Source of the DNA: Candidatus Daviesbacteria bacterium
Lineage (GTDB): Bacteria; Patescibacteriota; Microgenomatia; Daviesbacterales; UBA10151
Length of the DNA: 16,270 bases
Assembly: GCA_016186985.1 (NCBI GenBank)
Contig: JACPKO010000060.1
Location: forward strand, 1 to 16,270
Direction of reading: 5' to 3'
Both the position numbers and the translations under genes were made by a program. Below are positions 6,774 through 15,500 of this stretch, one piece after another (the first letter of the stretch is position 1; each line of letters starts with the position of its first letter). Below the pieces are notes generated by a model that was not told the DNA's origin, did no database searches, and was given only the letters and a program-made list of their open reading frames with translations.

Positions 6774-7189
6774 ACTCTTAATCTCCTTAGCCCCCGTAAT
6801 TTTGGAGGCTGCCTCTTTGCCAAGTGAAGTTTAGGGATTTTTGCCTTCCCTGTCAATCTGAACCGGGGTAATTTCATCTTCGGAAAGACCCGCCAGGAGA
6901 AAAGCGTAATTAGAAAAACTAAAACTCCGGTCAAATAGTTAAGTTGGTTTACTGCATAAAAAGAAAGCCCCAGGATTATCCCTAAACTTAAGATAAAACT
7001 GTGGGGTAAATACCTGATAAAAAAATTTGTAAATGTTGTAACAGCCAAAAGCAAGGGCAAAAAGAAGGCCATGATCTGGAATACAGAGGCTTCATTCCAG
7101 GATTTAGGCGGTTCCAAGTATATGATCACTAAAGTAAACAAAAGAGCAAAAACAACCAGGAACAAAATCCTTCTCAGAAATGCTGACAT
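6770..7189 (-). CDS. Small integral membrane protein upstream of metG
   Basis: The 139-aa protein has four likely membrane helices at residues 8-25, 36-58, 63-80 and 84-99. A strongly basic tail follows (100-139), rich in Lys/Arg with the ending LRGLRRLRV. The tail is probably cytoplasmic and might touch nucleic acid or membrane phospholipid, but this is only an inference from charge. I do not recognise a named family. Its TAA stop overlaps the proposed ATA start of metG by two bases, and AAGGAG inside its last codons sits correctly for metG, so the two should be translationally coupled. The ATG at 7189 is 6 nt after a TAAAAT -10-like box, which fits a leaderless message. The gene diverges from the COG4487 gene. 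Confidence 0.75.
   Translation of the reverse strand: MSAFLRRILFLVVFALLFTLVIIYLEPPKSWNEASVFQIMAFFLPLLLAVTTFTNFFIRYLPHSFILSLGIILGLSFYAVNQLNYLTGVLVFLITLFSWRVFPKMKLPRFRLTGKAKIPKLHLAKRQPPKLRGLRRLRV
6783..6788 (-). promoter_or_regulatory. Shine-Dalgarno site deciding the metG start
   Basis: AAGGAG on the minus strand is among the few strong ribosome-binding sites before a gene in this window. It ends 9 nt before the ATA at 6773-6771. It is 75 nt from the first ATG at 6707, too far to serve it. Confidence 0.7.
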
Positions 7190-7195
7190 TGCTTA

Positions 7196-7201
7196 ATTTT
7201 A
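7196..7201 (-). promoter_or_regulatory. -10 box of the membrane protein-metG operon
   Basis: TAAAAT on the minus strand, five of six consensus bases, ends 6 nt before the ATG at 7189. That is the same geometry as the other leaderless-type promoters here. No clear -35 box is seen. Confidence 0.4.
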
Positions 7202-7222
7202 AACTAAATGTTTTTAGTTAGC

Positions 7223-7251
7223 TTGAGTTTTTTACTCTCAAAGGTTAGTAT
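7223..7251 (+). promoter_or_regulatory. Promoter of the COG4487 gene
   Basis: TTGAGT (7223-7228) and TAGTAT (7246-7251) are separated by exactly 17 bp, each matching consensus at four positions. Transcription would start near 7258, downstream of the TTG at 7251 and about 11 nt before the ATG at 7269, which supports the ATG as start. Confidence 0.45.
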
Positions 7252-7268
7252 TGGCGATACCAAATATC

Positions 7269-8405
7269 ATGAGCCCCGCAATTATTTGTCCGAACTGCAA
7301 ACATAAGTTTTCTCCTGATGAGGCATTTTCCCGTGAGCTTGAGGAAAAATTGAAGCAGTCGCTGCGGGATGAGTTTAATCAAAAATACCTAGCCGAAAGA
7401 AAAAAACTTGAAGAAAAAATCACTGAGGAATCAGGTAGAGAATTAAAGTTATTGGAGCTGCAGCTGCGTAAACAAAAACAGGAGCTGGATAAAGCCCGTG
7501 AGTATGAGTTGGAACTTCGCCAAAAAACCCGCGAACTCGAAGAAAAAGAGAAGAATTTAGAGCTGGAAAAACAGAGGCAAATTGATGAGGAGCGAGAGAA
7601 AATTCAGGAAGATGAACGAAAACATGCAGCCGAAAAATATCAGTTAATAATTGCTGAAAAAGATAAAAAACTAGCTGATGTGAGTAAAGCAAATGAGGAG
7701 CTTAACAGGAAACTAACTCAAGGCTCCCAGCAATTGCAAGGTGAGATTTTGGAGCTTGAATTGGAACAACTTTTAAAACAGGAATTTCCAATTGATGAAA
7801 TAGAGGAGGTAAAAAAAGGCAAGGACGGCGCGGATATTATTCAAACAGTAAGAGACAGCATGGGCCGGGAATGCGGAATAATAGTTTGGGAGAGCAAGCG
7901 GACTAAAGCGTTTGGACTGGATTGGATCGGCAAACTGAAAGAGAATCTGTCTTTAGCCAAGGGAAATGTCGGGGTGATAGTGTCAGAGGTTTTGCCGAAA
8001 GATGTCAGATTATTTGCCCAAAGAGACGGGGTTTATTTAACCAGTTTTGAATGCGTGGCCCAGGTGGCGCATATTTTAAGAAAAAGCCTGATTGATCTGG
8101 AAACTATGCGTTCGCTGTCAGTTGGCAAAAACGAAAAAATCGAATCGCTTTACCGCTATATTACCAGTTCGGAATTTGCCCAAAAAATCGAGAGTATGAT
8201 GGAAACCTATATGCACATGCAGCTTGAGCTGGAGACTGAAAAAAACGCCATTCAAAAAATTTGGGCAAAAAGGGAAGCAAGGATTGAGAAGTTAAAAAAT
8301 AACACAATTCAAATCCACGGATCATTATCCGGGCTGATTGATACGCCAATGCCCGAAGTAAAAAGCTTAAGTTTTACATCTCTTGAAGTAATTTTAGAAG
8401 ATTAA
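7269..8405 (+). CDS. COG4487/DUF2130 coiled-coil protein with PD-(D/E)XK-like core
   Basis: From the ATG at 7269 the product is 378 aa; a TTG at 7251 would add six residues. The N-terminus has CPNC (7-10), half of a zinc ribbon common at this position in the family. A long Glu/Lys-rich coiled coil runs from about residue 20 to 155. A conserved globular domain follows: GEILELELEQLL, then GADII with D189, then IIVWESKRTKAF with E208 and K210. This D...ExK spacing after a helix with acidic residues fits the PD-(D/E)XK nuclease fold to which DUF2130 has, to my recollection, been assigned. The architecture, a coiled coil on a nuclease core, suggests a DNA-bridging or DNA-processing role, but the substrate is unknown. 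It is transcribed divergently from the metG operon. Confidence 0.85.
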   Translation: MSPAIICPNCKHKFSPDEAFSRELEEKLKQSLRDEFNQKYLAERKKLEEKITEESGRELKLLELQLRKQKQELDKAREYELELRQKTRELEEKEKNLELEKQRQIDEEREKIQEDERKHAAEKYQLIIAEKDKKLADVSKANEELNRKLTQGSQQLQGEILELELEQLLKQEFPIDEIEEVKKGKDGADIIQTVRDSMGRECGIIVWESKRTKAFGLDWIGKLKENLSLAKGNVGVIVSEVLPKDVRLFAQRDGVYLTSFECVAQVAHILRKSLIDLETMRSLSVGKNEKIESLYRYITSSEFAQKIESMMETYMHMQLELETEKNAIQKIWAKREARIEKLKNNTIQIHGSLSGLIDTPMPEVKSLSFTSLEVILED

Positions 8406-8482
8406 ATTAGGCGTATTGAAAGAGGTAGTTTTTACTGTAATTCCCTGCTAATATTAATTCAGTCTCAATTTAAAAAATTGCA

Positions 8483-11400
8483 ATGAGCAAGCTCATAAAG
8501 ATAGTCCCTGTCTTGGTAACACTTCTTCTTGTTCTGATAATTCCTGCAGGAGTACTCGCTCAGGGAGATAACGGTCCCGGTATAAAAGTCAGTAATTTAT
8601 CCGTAAGTCAAAATAAAGTTTCGGGAAAGTTGGACATCCGGGGCGAAAACGATACAGGACGTGCAGATGCGCACTATCATATCGAGCTTTACTCAGAAGG
8701 CGCAATTGAAACTGTTGTTGTTGAAGGTAAGCAGTACACTGGTACAGGTGCAAAAAAATTAATTTCATGGACAGATTCCGATAAGTTTAATATCAAATCC
8801 GGTGAGGTCAGGACATTTTCACTTGAACTTGAATACCCGGCTACTGTTAAAAGCGGGAAATATACGCTGCTTTCTGAGCTTCGAACCTCTGACAACCAGA
8901 TGCTTTTCTTTGCAAACAATCAGATAAACTTAACAGGATCCGGACAATTCATAACCTTAAGCGATAGTGTCTGCTATTTTAAGATAAAAGGGATTACGTA
9001 TCCGATTACTGTCGGGCCTAATGTTGAGGCTAATGTTGCGCCTACAGCCTACTGTGAAATTACAAATCCGTTAAATACACCGCTTACTTTAAAACCCAGG
9101 GTAGTTTATTCCCAAAAAAACGAAAACGTGTTTTCAAAAAATGGAAAAGTAGTTTTTGCGGGAGAACAAGTGACGCTTGAGGGTAATGAAACTAAAGCAA
9201 TAATGATTCAGCTTCCTGCACTTGAGAATCCTCAGGTTTATGACGGGCTGCTTTCGCTTGTTAAAGGAGAAAATATACAGATTTCCCCGGTTGTTCACTT
9301 CAGATGGATTGTAGAAGGGAAATCGGCAATAATTAATTCACTAAATTTGGACAAAGGATATTATAAAGAAGGGGAAACAGCCAGTGTGATTTTTTCAGGC
9401 GGTCCATCCTTGGATTTAAGCTGGAGGGGGGAACCTGATCCTGATGAGCCGGGTTTTGGTCCGAATGTGGGGAGTCCGCTCGGTAATCCTGAGATTGAAG
9501 TGCAGATAAAGAATTCCCTTAATCAAATTTGCGGCAGCTCAAAACAAAAACTTCCTTATGACCAAAATACCACTGAATGGAGTGATGTAAAAATTGATGT
9601 AGCTATCACCCGTGAATGTAAAGATCCTACACTTACTGCTTCGATAGTTGATGGAGGTCAAAAGTTATACAAAGCTACTAAAAATATTATTTCTTCGGAT
9701 AAGGAATTAGGAAAGGAAGGCGTAACTCCGGGGAAAAGAAACCTGGTAATAATCCTGAGTGTAATAGTTTTTGTAGTAGCAGGTATCGGAGGTTATGTAT
9801 TTTACAGGAGAAAAAGAGGTCCGGGTTCTCCTCCGCCTATAGCTCCTTTGGAAACCAGCATGAATGCAGTTCTTTTTATCTTTGTCTTAACGGCTATATC
9901 CATGGCAATAGCTGCAGATACACCGCTATTTTACGGAAGTGTGTATGCAGCAAAAGAAAAGGATACTATGAGACTTAATATTACGATTGATCCATACGGA
10001 CCAAACACCATAAAAAAGCAGCCTGTTAATTCAAGTGACACCGAAATAAAAACCGTTTATCACTGGCGGAATGAGCACAGCGGGGTGAAATATTGGATGA
10101 ATTTTCAGGATTTTAAAGAAGCTAGCGGAAGTGAAGGTAAAAGCTCAGTAAAGATCAGTCCTGATTGTAAGACAATTGATATTTTAATAGATGCGACCTC
10201 AGGAAATGAACTATCCTGCGGAAACTGGGGTAGCGGTGTGACCGTGTTAAGCTTTCTAGATAACAGGCAAATTGATGTTACGGAGTTAAGCAGCCCTAAT
10301 GGAATGAAAATTTTCAATAGTCCATACGGCCCTCACTCATATACGATATATGACTATAATGATCCGAGTAGGAAAATTTCAAAATTTAAGCTAATAAACC
10401 CAAATCCGACAGGTGACCACAAGCTGGAGCTTTTTCTTGGCTCGACATCTGTCGATAAGGGCGGTTCCGGAGGTCTTAAGAGATTTGATACATCATTTAA
10501 CATACTTCAATCGGCAGACCAGCGGGAAACTCAATGCGATTCCAGGACGGAAAATTGTTTTGGTGTGCTGACATATAATTTTTCGTGTCAACCTCCGCCA
10601 AGCCCACCGATCAGTCCCCCCCCAAGCCCACCTTCAACTCCTCCTCCAGCCTGCAATACCCAATGCAGCGATGACAGACAGTGTTTGGAGGCAAAAGACG
10701 GGTGCACCTTGTGTGTGGGAGGAGTTTGCAAGCCTCCTCCTGCGTGTAATGTTACGTGTTCAAATTCTTCGGACTGCTTAAGGGCTACTGACGGCTGTAC
10801 TTCTTGTGTTCCCAATGATGCAGGAACCGGAAATATATGCCGTCCTACCCCCGCCTGCAATACCTCCTGCACCAGCGACCGGCAATGTGCGGGAGCCAAA
10901 GACGGTTGTATTGCCTGCGTAAACGGGTCATGTAAAGTTCCGCCCTCCTGCGGTACATCATGTACTACTAAAGCGGAATGTTCAGGAGTAAAAGACGGGT
11001 GCAGTCAGTGCCTTGAGGGAACATGTACTGACTTTAATGACAATATGTGTAAATGTGACGGTATGATTGCGGATATGGTTTACCCAAGCGACAGCTTTAA
11101 CTTTGAAGCATTAGGTAAAGTCGAAGGAGCTGATGTCAAAAAAGCCCAAATTGCCGACGTAACCTTTAGGCTTACTAAAGATAATCAAGTCATAGCCAAA
11201 TCCAATCCGATTACTCCATCCGTGGTTGAATCATCTGCAAATAAGCTAAGGGTTAAGGCATCATGGAGCACTCCGCCGCCACAAGTTACTAAAGGCGCAA
11301 CTTACAGAGTTTTTGCAGATGTCAGGTGTAAACCAAAGAGAATAGTTGCATCAAGTGAAAACTTTAACCCAAATACAAAATCTGCATTAAGCGCATCTGT

Positions 11401-11632
11401 ATCAAAACCTCCTCCGGGGTTGAAGTTAATTGCGTCTGGGATTAATAAATTGGCGGGAGAGGGAAACACCCGGGTAAAATCAATAACTGGAAAACTTTTG
11501 TCTATGTTTGACGCCTCTCCCGCCAAAGCTCAGACAAGCAACCTTCAACTCCAGACCTTAAATTTTGTTAAAGTATTAGATACAGATAACTGCCGTTTTG
11601 TCATGTTTAAATATGATGAAACGCTCTTTTAG
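8483..11632 (+). CDS. Large exported surface protein with Cys-rich repeats; apparent fusion of two exported proteins
   Basis: The 1049-aa product starts with a signal peptide (residues 1-26, ending VLAQG). A beta-rich ectodomain extends to about 415. A membrane helix follows (NLVIILSVIVFVVAGIGGYVF, roughly 420-441) with a basic stop-transfer end (YRRKR). A second hydrophobic segment begins at Met460 (MNAVLFIFVLTAISMAIAA) and resembles a fresh signal peptide ending near YAA. Beyond it lie a beta-rich domain, a polyproline linker at about 702-722, four Cys-rich repeats (724-848) and a final beta-sandwich-like domain. The helix-plus-signal junction in one uninterrupted frame suggests two neighbouring exported proteins were fused. 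The 77-nt gap before it (8406-8482) holds AT-rich sequence and no clear ribosome-binding site. It likely sits on the cell surface and mediates contact or adhesion; no enzyme motif is seen. Confidence 0.8.
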   Translation: MSKLIKIVPVLVTLLLVLIIPAGVLAQGDNGPGIKVSNLSVSQNKVSGKLDIRGENDTGRADAHYHIELYSEGAIETVVVEGKQYTGTGAKKLISWTDSDKFNIKSGEVRTFSLELEYPATVKSGKYTLLSELRTSDNQMLFFANNQINLTGSGQFITLSDSVCYFKIKGITYPITVGPNVEANVAPTAYCEITNPLNTPLTLKPRVVYSQKNENVFSKNGKVVFAGEQVTLEGNETKAIMIQLPALENPQVYDGLLSLVKGENIQISPVVHFRWIVEGKSAIINSLNLDKGYYKEGETASVIFSGGPSLDLSWRGEPDPDEPGFGPNVGSPLGNPEIEVQIKNSLNQICGSSKQKLPYDQNTTEWSDVKIDVAITRECKDPTLTASIVDGGQKLYKATKNIISSDKELGKEGVTPGKRNLVIILSVIVFVVAGIGGYVFYRRKRGPGSPPPIAPLETSMNAVLFIFVLTAISMAIAADTPLFYGSVYAAKEKDTMRLNITIDPYGPNTIKKQPVNSSDTEIKTVYHWRNEHSGVKYWMNFQDFKEASGSEGKSSVKISPDCKTIDILIDATSGNELSCGNWGSGVTVLSFLDNRQIDVTELSSPNGMKIFNSPYGPHSYTIYDYNDPSRKISKFKLINPNPTGDHKLELFLGSTSVDKGGSGGLKRFDTSFNILQSADQRETQCDSRTENCFGVLTYNFSCQPPPSPPISPPPSPPSTPPPACNTQCSDDRQCLEAKDGCTLCVGGVCKPPPACNVTCSNSSDCLRATDGCTSCVPNDAGTGNICRPTPACNTSCTSDRQCAGAKDGCIACVNGSCKVPPSCGTSCTTKAECSGVKDGCSQCLEGTCTDFNDNMCKCDGMIADMVYPSDSFNFEALGKVEGADVKKAQIADVTFRLTKDNQVIAKSNPITPSVVESSANKLRVKASWSTPPPQVTKGATYRVFADVRCKPKRIVASSENFNPNTKSALSASVSKPPPGLKLIASGINKLAGEGNTRVKSITGKLLSMFDASPAKAQTSNLQLQTLNFVKVLDTDNCRFVMFKYDETLF
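10652..11026 (+). repeat. Four tandem six-Cys repeats within the surface protein
   Basis: Four units of about 30-36 residues follow the pattern C-x3-C-x6-C-x6-GC-x2-C-x4..9-C, e.g. CNTQC...DGCTLC...C. Units are joined by short Pro-rich spacers. Conserved DGC and paired Cys suggest small disulfide-knotted modules, probably formed outside the cell. I cannot match them to a named domain. Confidence 0.75.
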
Positions 11633-11730
11633 GATATGAATGAGCTGAGCTCTTCATAGATAAACTATGAATGAGCTAAAGCTCTTCAAGGATATGAATG
11701 AGCCAAAGGCTCTTCATAGGTCAACCTATG
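11616..11730. repeat. Tandem imperfect hairpin repeats between two surface-protein genes
   Basis: Three copies start with ATGAATGAGC at 11636, 11667 and 11694 (31, 27 and 34 nt). Each folds on itself: GAGCTGAGCTC, GAGCT-AAA-AGCTC-like and GAGCC-AAA-GGCTC, the last with the matching T-to-C and A-to-G change. The third extends to ATGAA...TTCAT. The spacers are also inverted: CATAG/CTATG, TTCA/TGAA, and CATAGG-TCAA-CCTATG. That last stem includes the start codon of the next gene. A partial copy (GCTCTTTTAGGAT) covers the last codons and stop of the preceding gene at 11623-11635. Compensating stem changes suggest structure matters, in DNA or RNA. Confidence 0.75.
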
Positions 11731-12525
11731 AACAAAAAAACTGCCATCATAATAATTGTTGTCATATTTCTTTTAGCAGCAATAGGAGTAGGGGTATATC
11801 TTGCAATGAATACCCAAACTTTTTTTTCATCCGCCCAGCAAACAGCCACAACAACCGGTAGCCAGGGAGGAACCTGTCCGGCACCAGGGACTCCCGCAAC
11901 TGTTACCTTGAGTTATCCACTTTGCGAAGGTGGCCAAACAGGAGAAACCTGCCAGTTTGATAAAGCCGGATGTGTTTGGGAAAGCGTATCAAGTGCCACT
12001 TCATATAATATAAAAGTTACTGAAGTTGAGACGGGCTCGGTAGTAAAAACAGAATCGGTAACTACCTTAAACACTTCTTTTCCTGTAGTTCAGGGAAGGA
12101 CATATAGATGTGAGGTTTCTGCTGTTAGCAGCTGCGGCAGCGTAGGGGGAACAAATGAAGACACTTTGCTTTGTGAAGCAGATGCCTTTCTCTCTCCGAC
12201 TCCAACCCCAACACCAGCACCTATTTCAACACCTGCTCCGGTTCCAACCCCAACCCCGGTTGCTTGCGGTTTCACAGGTTGCAGTGCAACTGTACCCTGC
12301 CAGGCCGGTTTTATATGTATTGAGACTTCAGTGGGAAGCAATTATTGCGCTAAAGCAGATTTTCAGAGCCAATGTTACCGAAGTCCCGGACAGACAGCCT
12401 GTTGCCAGCCTCCCGCACCTAAACCTACTCTGCCTCCTGCAGGAGAAATAGACAAGACATTGATAATCGGTGGAGCTGGTGTCGGACTTATAATTTTGGG
12501 CGTTGCCGCACTGCTGCTTCTTTAA
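11728..12525 (+). CDS. Membrane-anchored surface protein with Pro/Thr linker
   Basis: The 265-aa product starts MNKK and has a membrane segment at residues 6-26, probably an uncleaved signal anchor. A Cys-containing beta domain resembling fibronectin type III follows (about 48-150; SATSYNIKVTEVETG and GRTYRCEVSAVSSCG look like its strands). A Pro/Thr linker (156-178) leads to a Cys-rich module (180-227, ten Cys including CC) and a C-terminal membrane helix (about 243-265) that ends the protein without a basic tail. An in-frame ATG at 11698 would add ten residues encoded by the hairpin repeat and break the signal anchor pattern, so 11728 is preferred. It shares exported, Cys-rich, Pro-linked design with the gene upstream, so the two may form one surface structure. 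No family name recognised. Confidence 0.75.
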   Translation: MNKKTAIIIIVVIFLLAAIGVGVYLAMNTQTFFSSAQQTATTTGSQGGTCPAPGTPATVTLSYPLCEGGQTGETCQFDKAGCVWESVSSATSYNIKVTEVETGSVVKTESVTTLNTSFPVVQGRTYRCEVSAVSSCGSVGGTNEDTLLCEADAFLSPTPTPTPAPISTPAPVPTPTPVACGFTGCSATVPCQAGFICIETSVGSNYCAKADFQSQCYRSPGQTACCQPPAPKPTLPPAGEIDKTLIIGGAGVGLIILGVAALLLL

Positions 12526-12538
12526 ATTTAATACATTG

Positions 12539-12544
12539 TATAAT
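12539..12544 (+). promoter_or_regulatory. -10 box of the helicase gene
   Basis: A perfect TATAAT ends 8 nt before the ATG at 12553, giving at most a very short leader. The -35 region falls in the last codons of the preceding gene and is weak. Confidence 0.5.
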
Positions 12545-12552
12545 CTTGTCCC

Positions 12553-15500
12553 ATGCAATCTCCTCAATTTACCAACCAGTACAAAAATCTAAATCCGCAG
12601 CAGAAAGAGGCGGTTGATGCAATAGAGGGACCGGTTATGGTTGTTGCGGGGCCGGGAACCGGGAAGACTCAAATCTTAACTTTGAGGATTGCTAATATTT
12701 TACTTAAAACCCAAATTAACCCTGAGAATATCCTAGCTCTTACTTTTTCGGATTCCGCAGCGCGTCAGATGAGGGGAAGACTGATTAGCATTATCGGCAC
12801 ACCGGCCTACCGCGTTGAGATAACAACCTTCCATTCGTTTGCAAACTACATTATCCAGGGATTTCCGGAAGAATTTGAAAATCTTTTATCCTCCAAAAAT
12901 ATCAGCGAAGTTGAGCAAATTGGATACATAGAAAAAATATTAGAATCTAATGAATTTGAGCTAATAAAACCTTTTGGTGACCCGGTTTATTACGTAAAAA
13001 AGCTTCTGGATTCGATAAATGATTTAAAAAAGGAGGGGATAGGAATAAAGAAGTTAGAGGAGGCTTTAAAGGAAGCATTAAAAGATTGGGAGGCAACACC
13101 GGATTTATACCACGATAAAGGCAGGTATAAGCAGAGCTTGCCATCTAAAGACGGTAAGCAGAGCTTGCCATCTAAAGACGGTAAAGGGCCGATGAAAGGT
13201 AAATACGCTGAAATAAAAAAAGACATAGAGAAAGGATTTGAACTTTTAAAGGTTTACAGGCTTTACGAAGAGAGCTTAAAAAAGGAAAAAAAATACGATT
13301 TTAACGACATGTTAATTGAGGTGATTAAAGTATTGGAAAAAAATGAGCGAGGATCCTCTACAAGTAAAAGGTTATTGCTTCTTCTTCAGGAAAAATATCA
13401 GTATTTTTTGGTCGATGAACATCAGGATACCAATGCCGTCCAGAATAGGCTGATTGAACTTTTAGCCTCGTTTCATGAAAATCCTAATTTGTTTGTGGTA
13501 GGTGATGAAAAGCAGGCAATTTTTCGGTTTCAGGGCGCATCTTTAGAAAACTTTTTTTATTTCAAAAAAATTTATCCTGGAGCCAAGTTAATTAATTTAA
13601 CCCAAAATTACCGTTCGCAACAGCTAATTTTAGATGCCTCGCACTCAGTTATTGAAAAAAATATTTCAGCCAATGTGATATTTGAAACAGTGATACGCCT
13701 TAAAGCTTTGGCAGAAAAGCCTGCCTCAAAAATCAGGATTTTTGAATCAGATACTTTTCTCGGGGAATTTTCAGGAATTGCCCAGGATATAAAAAATAAA
13801 ATTGAAGAAGGAACTAGCCCTTCAGAAATTGCAGTTTTAGGCAGAAATAATAAAGATCTTCTGGAAATTCAGGGAATGCTGGAGCGCTACGGAATCCCTT
13901 CAACCTTAATATCCGATACGGATTTGCTTACTGATCCTGCAATTCAGAAATTAATTTTACTTCTAAAGGTTGTTCAGGATCCTTTAAAGGAGGGAAATTT
14001 GGTGAAGGCAATGCACGTCAACAGTTTAAAAATTGATCCTTTCGATATTTACCGGTGTTTGAGCAGCGCAAAAAAAGAAAGAGTTAATTTATTAAACAAA
14101 CTAACCTCCATTACAGAGAATGAGGCTTTGAGCATTGGAGTTGAGTCTTATTCAAACATCAAAGATTTTCTGGATATGTTGAAAAAATGGCAAAAGATTT
14201 CAGTAAATGAGGGACTTGAAAAATTATTTGTGGCAGTTTTTGAGGGTTCAATGATTAAAGATGATGTTATGCACAGCAGTAAAAACTATGAAACTTTGGG
14301 AAAAATAAACAGCTTGTTTGAGGTCATTAAAGAAAAAGTCTATCAGGATCCGGGCTTTTCACTTGAAGATTTTCTAAGATTTTTGGATATAACCATTTTT
14401 CATAATTTATCTATAAGGGGGAAATCGCAAATTTTTGAGTCAAATACTGTTAAGCTTATGACCGCTCACAAATCAAAGGGATTGGAATTTGACTTTATTT
14501 ACATTATTTTAGCTTTTGACGGGCATTGGGGAAATAAAAGAAAACAGCTTTCCGGTTTTAAACTTCCATGGGATAAATTGGGAACAAAAGTGCAGATTTC
14601 AGAGGATGAAAACGAAGACGAAAGAAGATTATTTTATGTGGCTATGACCAGGGCAAGACTTGGGGTTTTGATTAGTTATTCGAAATTCTCGCTTGACGGA
14701 AAGGAGCAGCTCCCCAGTCAGTTTATTCAGGAAATAAAAAGTGAACTTTTGGAAAAAACAGATATAAGACCGGATAAAAAAATTGAGGATTTGATTTTAA
14801 CTCAGTTTAGTCCGATTAAGGTAAGCGCCAAAAACGCACTGGTGATTAAATCCCTTTTTAGGGAAAGAGGTCTTTCAGTCACTGCGATGAATAATTTTTT
14901 AGAGTGTCCCTGGAAATGGTTTTTCAGAAACCTTCTTCTTTTGCCTGATACAAAAAACTTAAGTATGGTTTTTGGAAGCGCAGTTCACTTTGCGCTTAAT
15001 AATTATTTAAAGGCACTACAGCTTGGGAGTGCCGACCGGAAAATTCTCATGGCCTCTTTGAATTTGGCTTTAAATAATGAATTGCTTTCAGAAATTGAGA
15101 AAAAGAGATTATTAAAACAGGGGGAAAAAGCATTAAGCGCTTTTTATGAGGCTGTTTGCAAAAACTGGAAAAAAGGTTTTTTAGGGGAAACGGTTATCAA
15201 AGGTGTCAGGTTTTCGGACGGGTTAATACTAAACGGCAGAATTGATTTAATTGAGCCTACCGGTAATTCGAACGAAGTTATTGTTCATGATTTTAAAACC
15301 GGTAAACCAAAAGGGAAAAGTCAGATTGACGGTAAAAACCCAAACAGTAAATATAATTACTTCAGACAGCTCACTTTTTATAAACTGCTTTTGAATAACT
15401 ACCGTAATGGATTTTGGAAAGTTAATAGGGGTGTAATCGATTTTGTTGAACCGGATGAGAAAGGCAGGATTAAGAGCGAAATTTTTGAGATAACGGAAAA

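Noticed and set aside
6707..6790. A frameshift at the 5' end of metG
   Set aside because: The N-terminal residues read correctly in a single frame down to KKFYITT; only the start codon is non-canonical.
11698..11727. Upstream ATG for the 265-aa surface protein
   Set aside because: The ten extra residues are encoded by the hairpin repeat and would precede an otherwise standard MNKK signal anchor.
11636..11727. CRISPR array
   Set aside because: The repeats are of unequal length, without unique spacers, and the parts between them are themselves palindromic.
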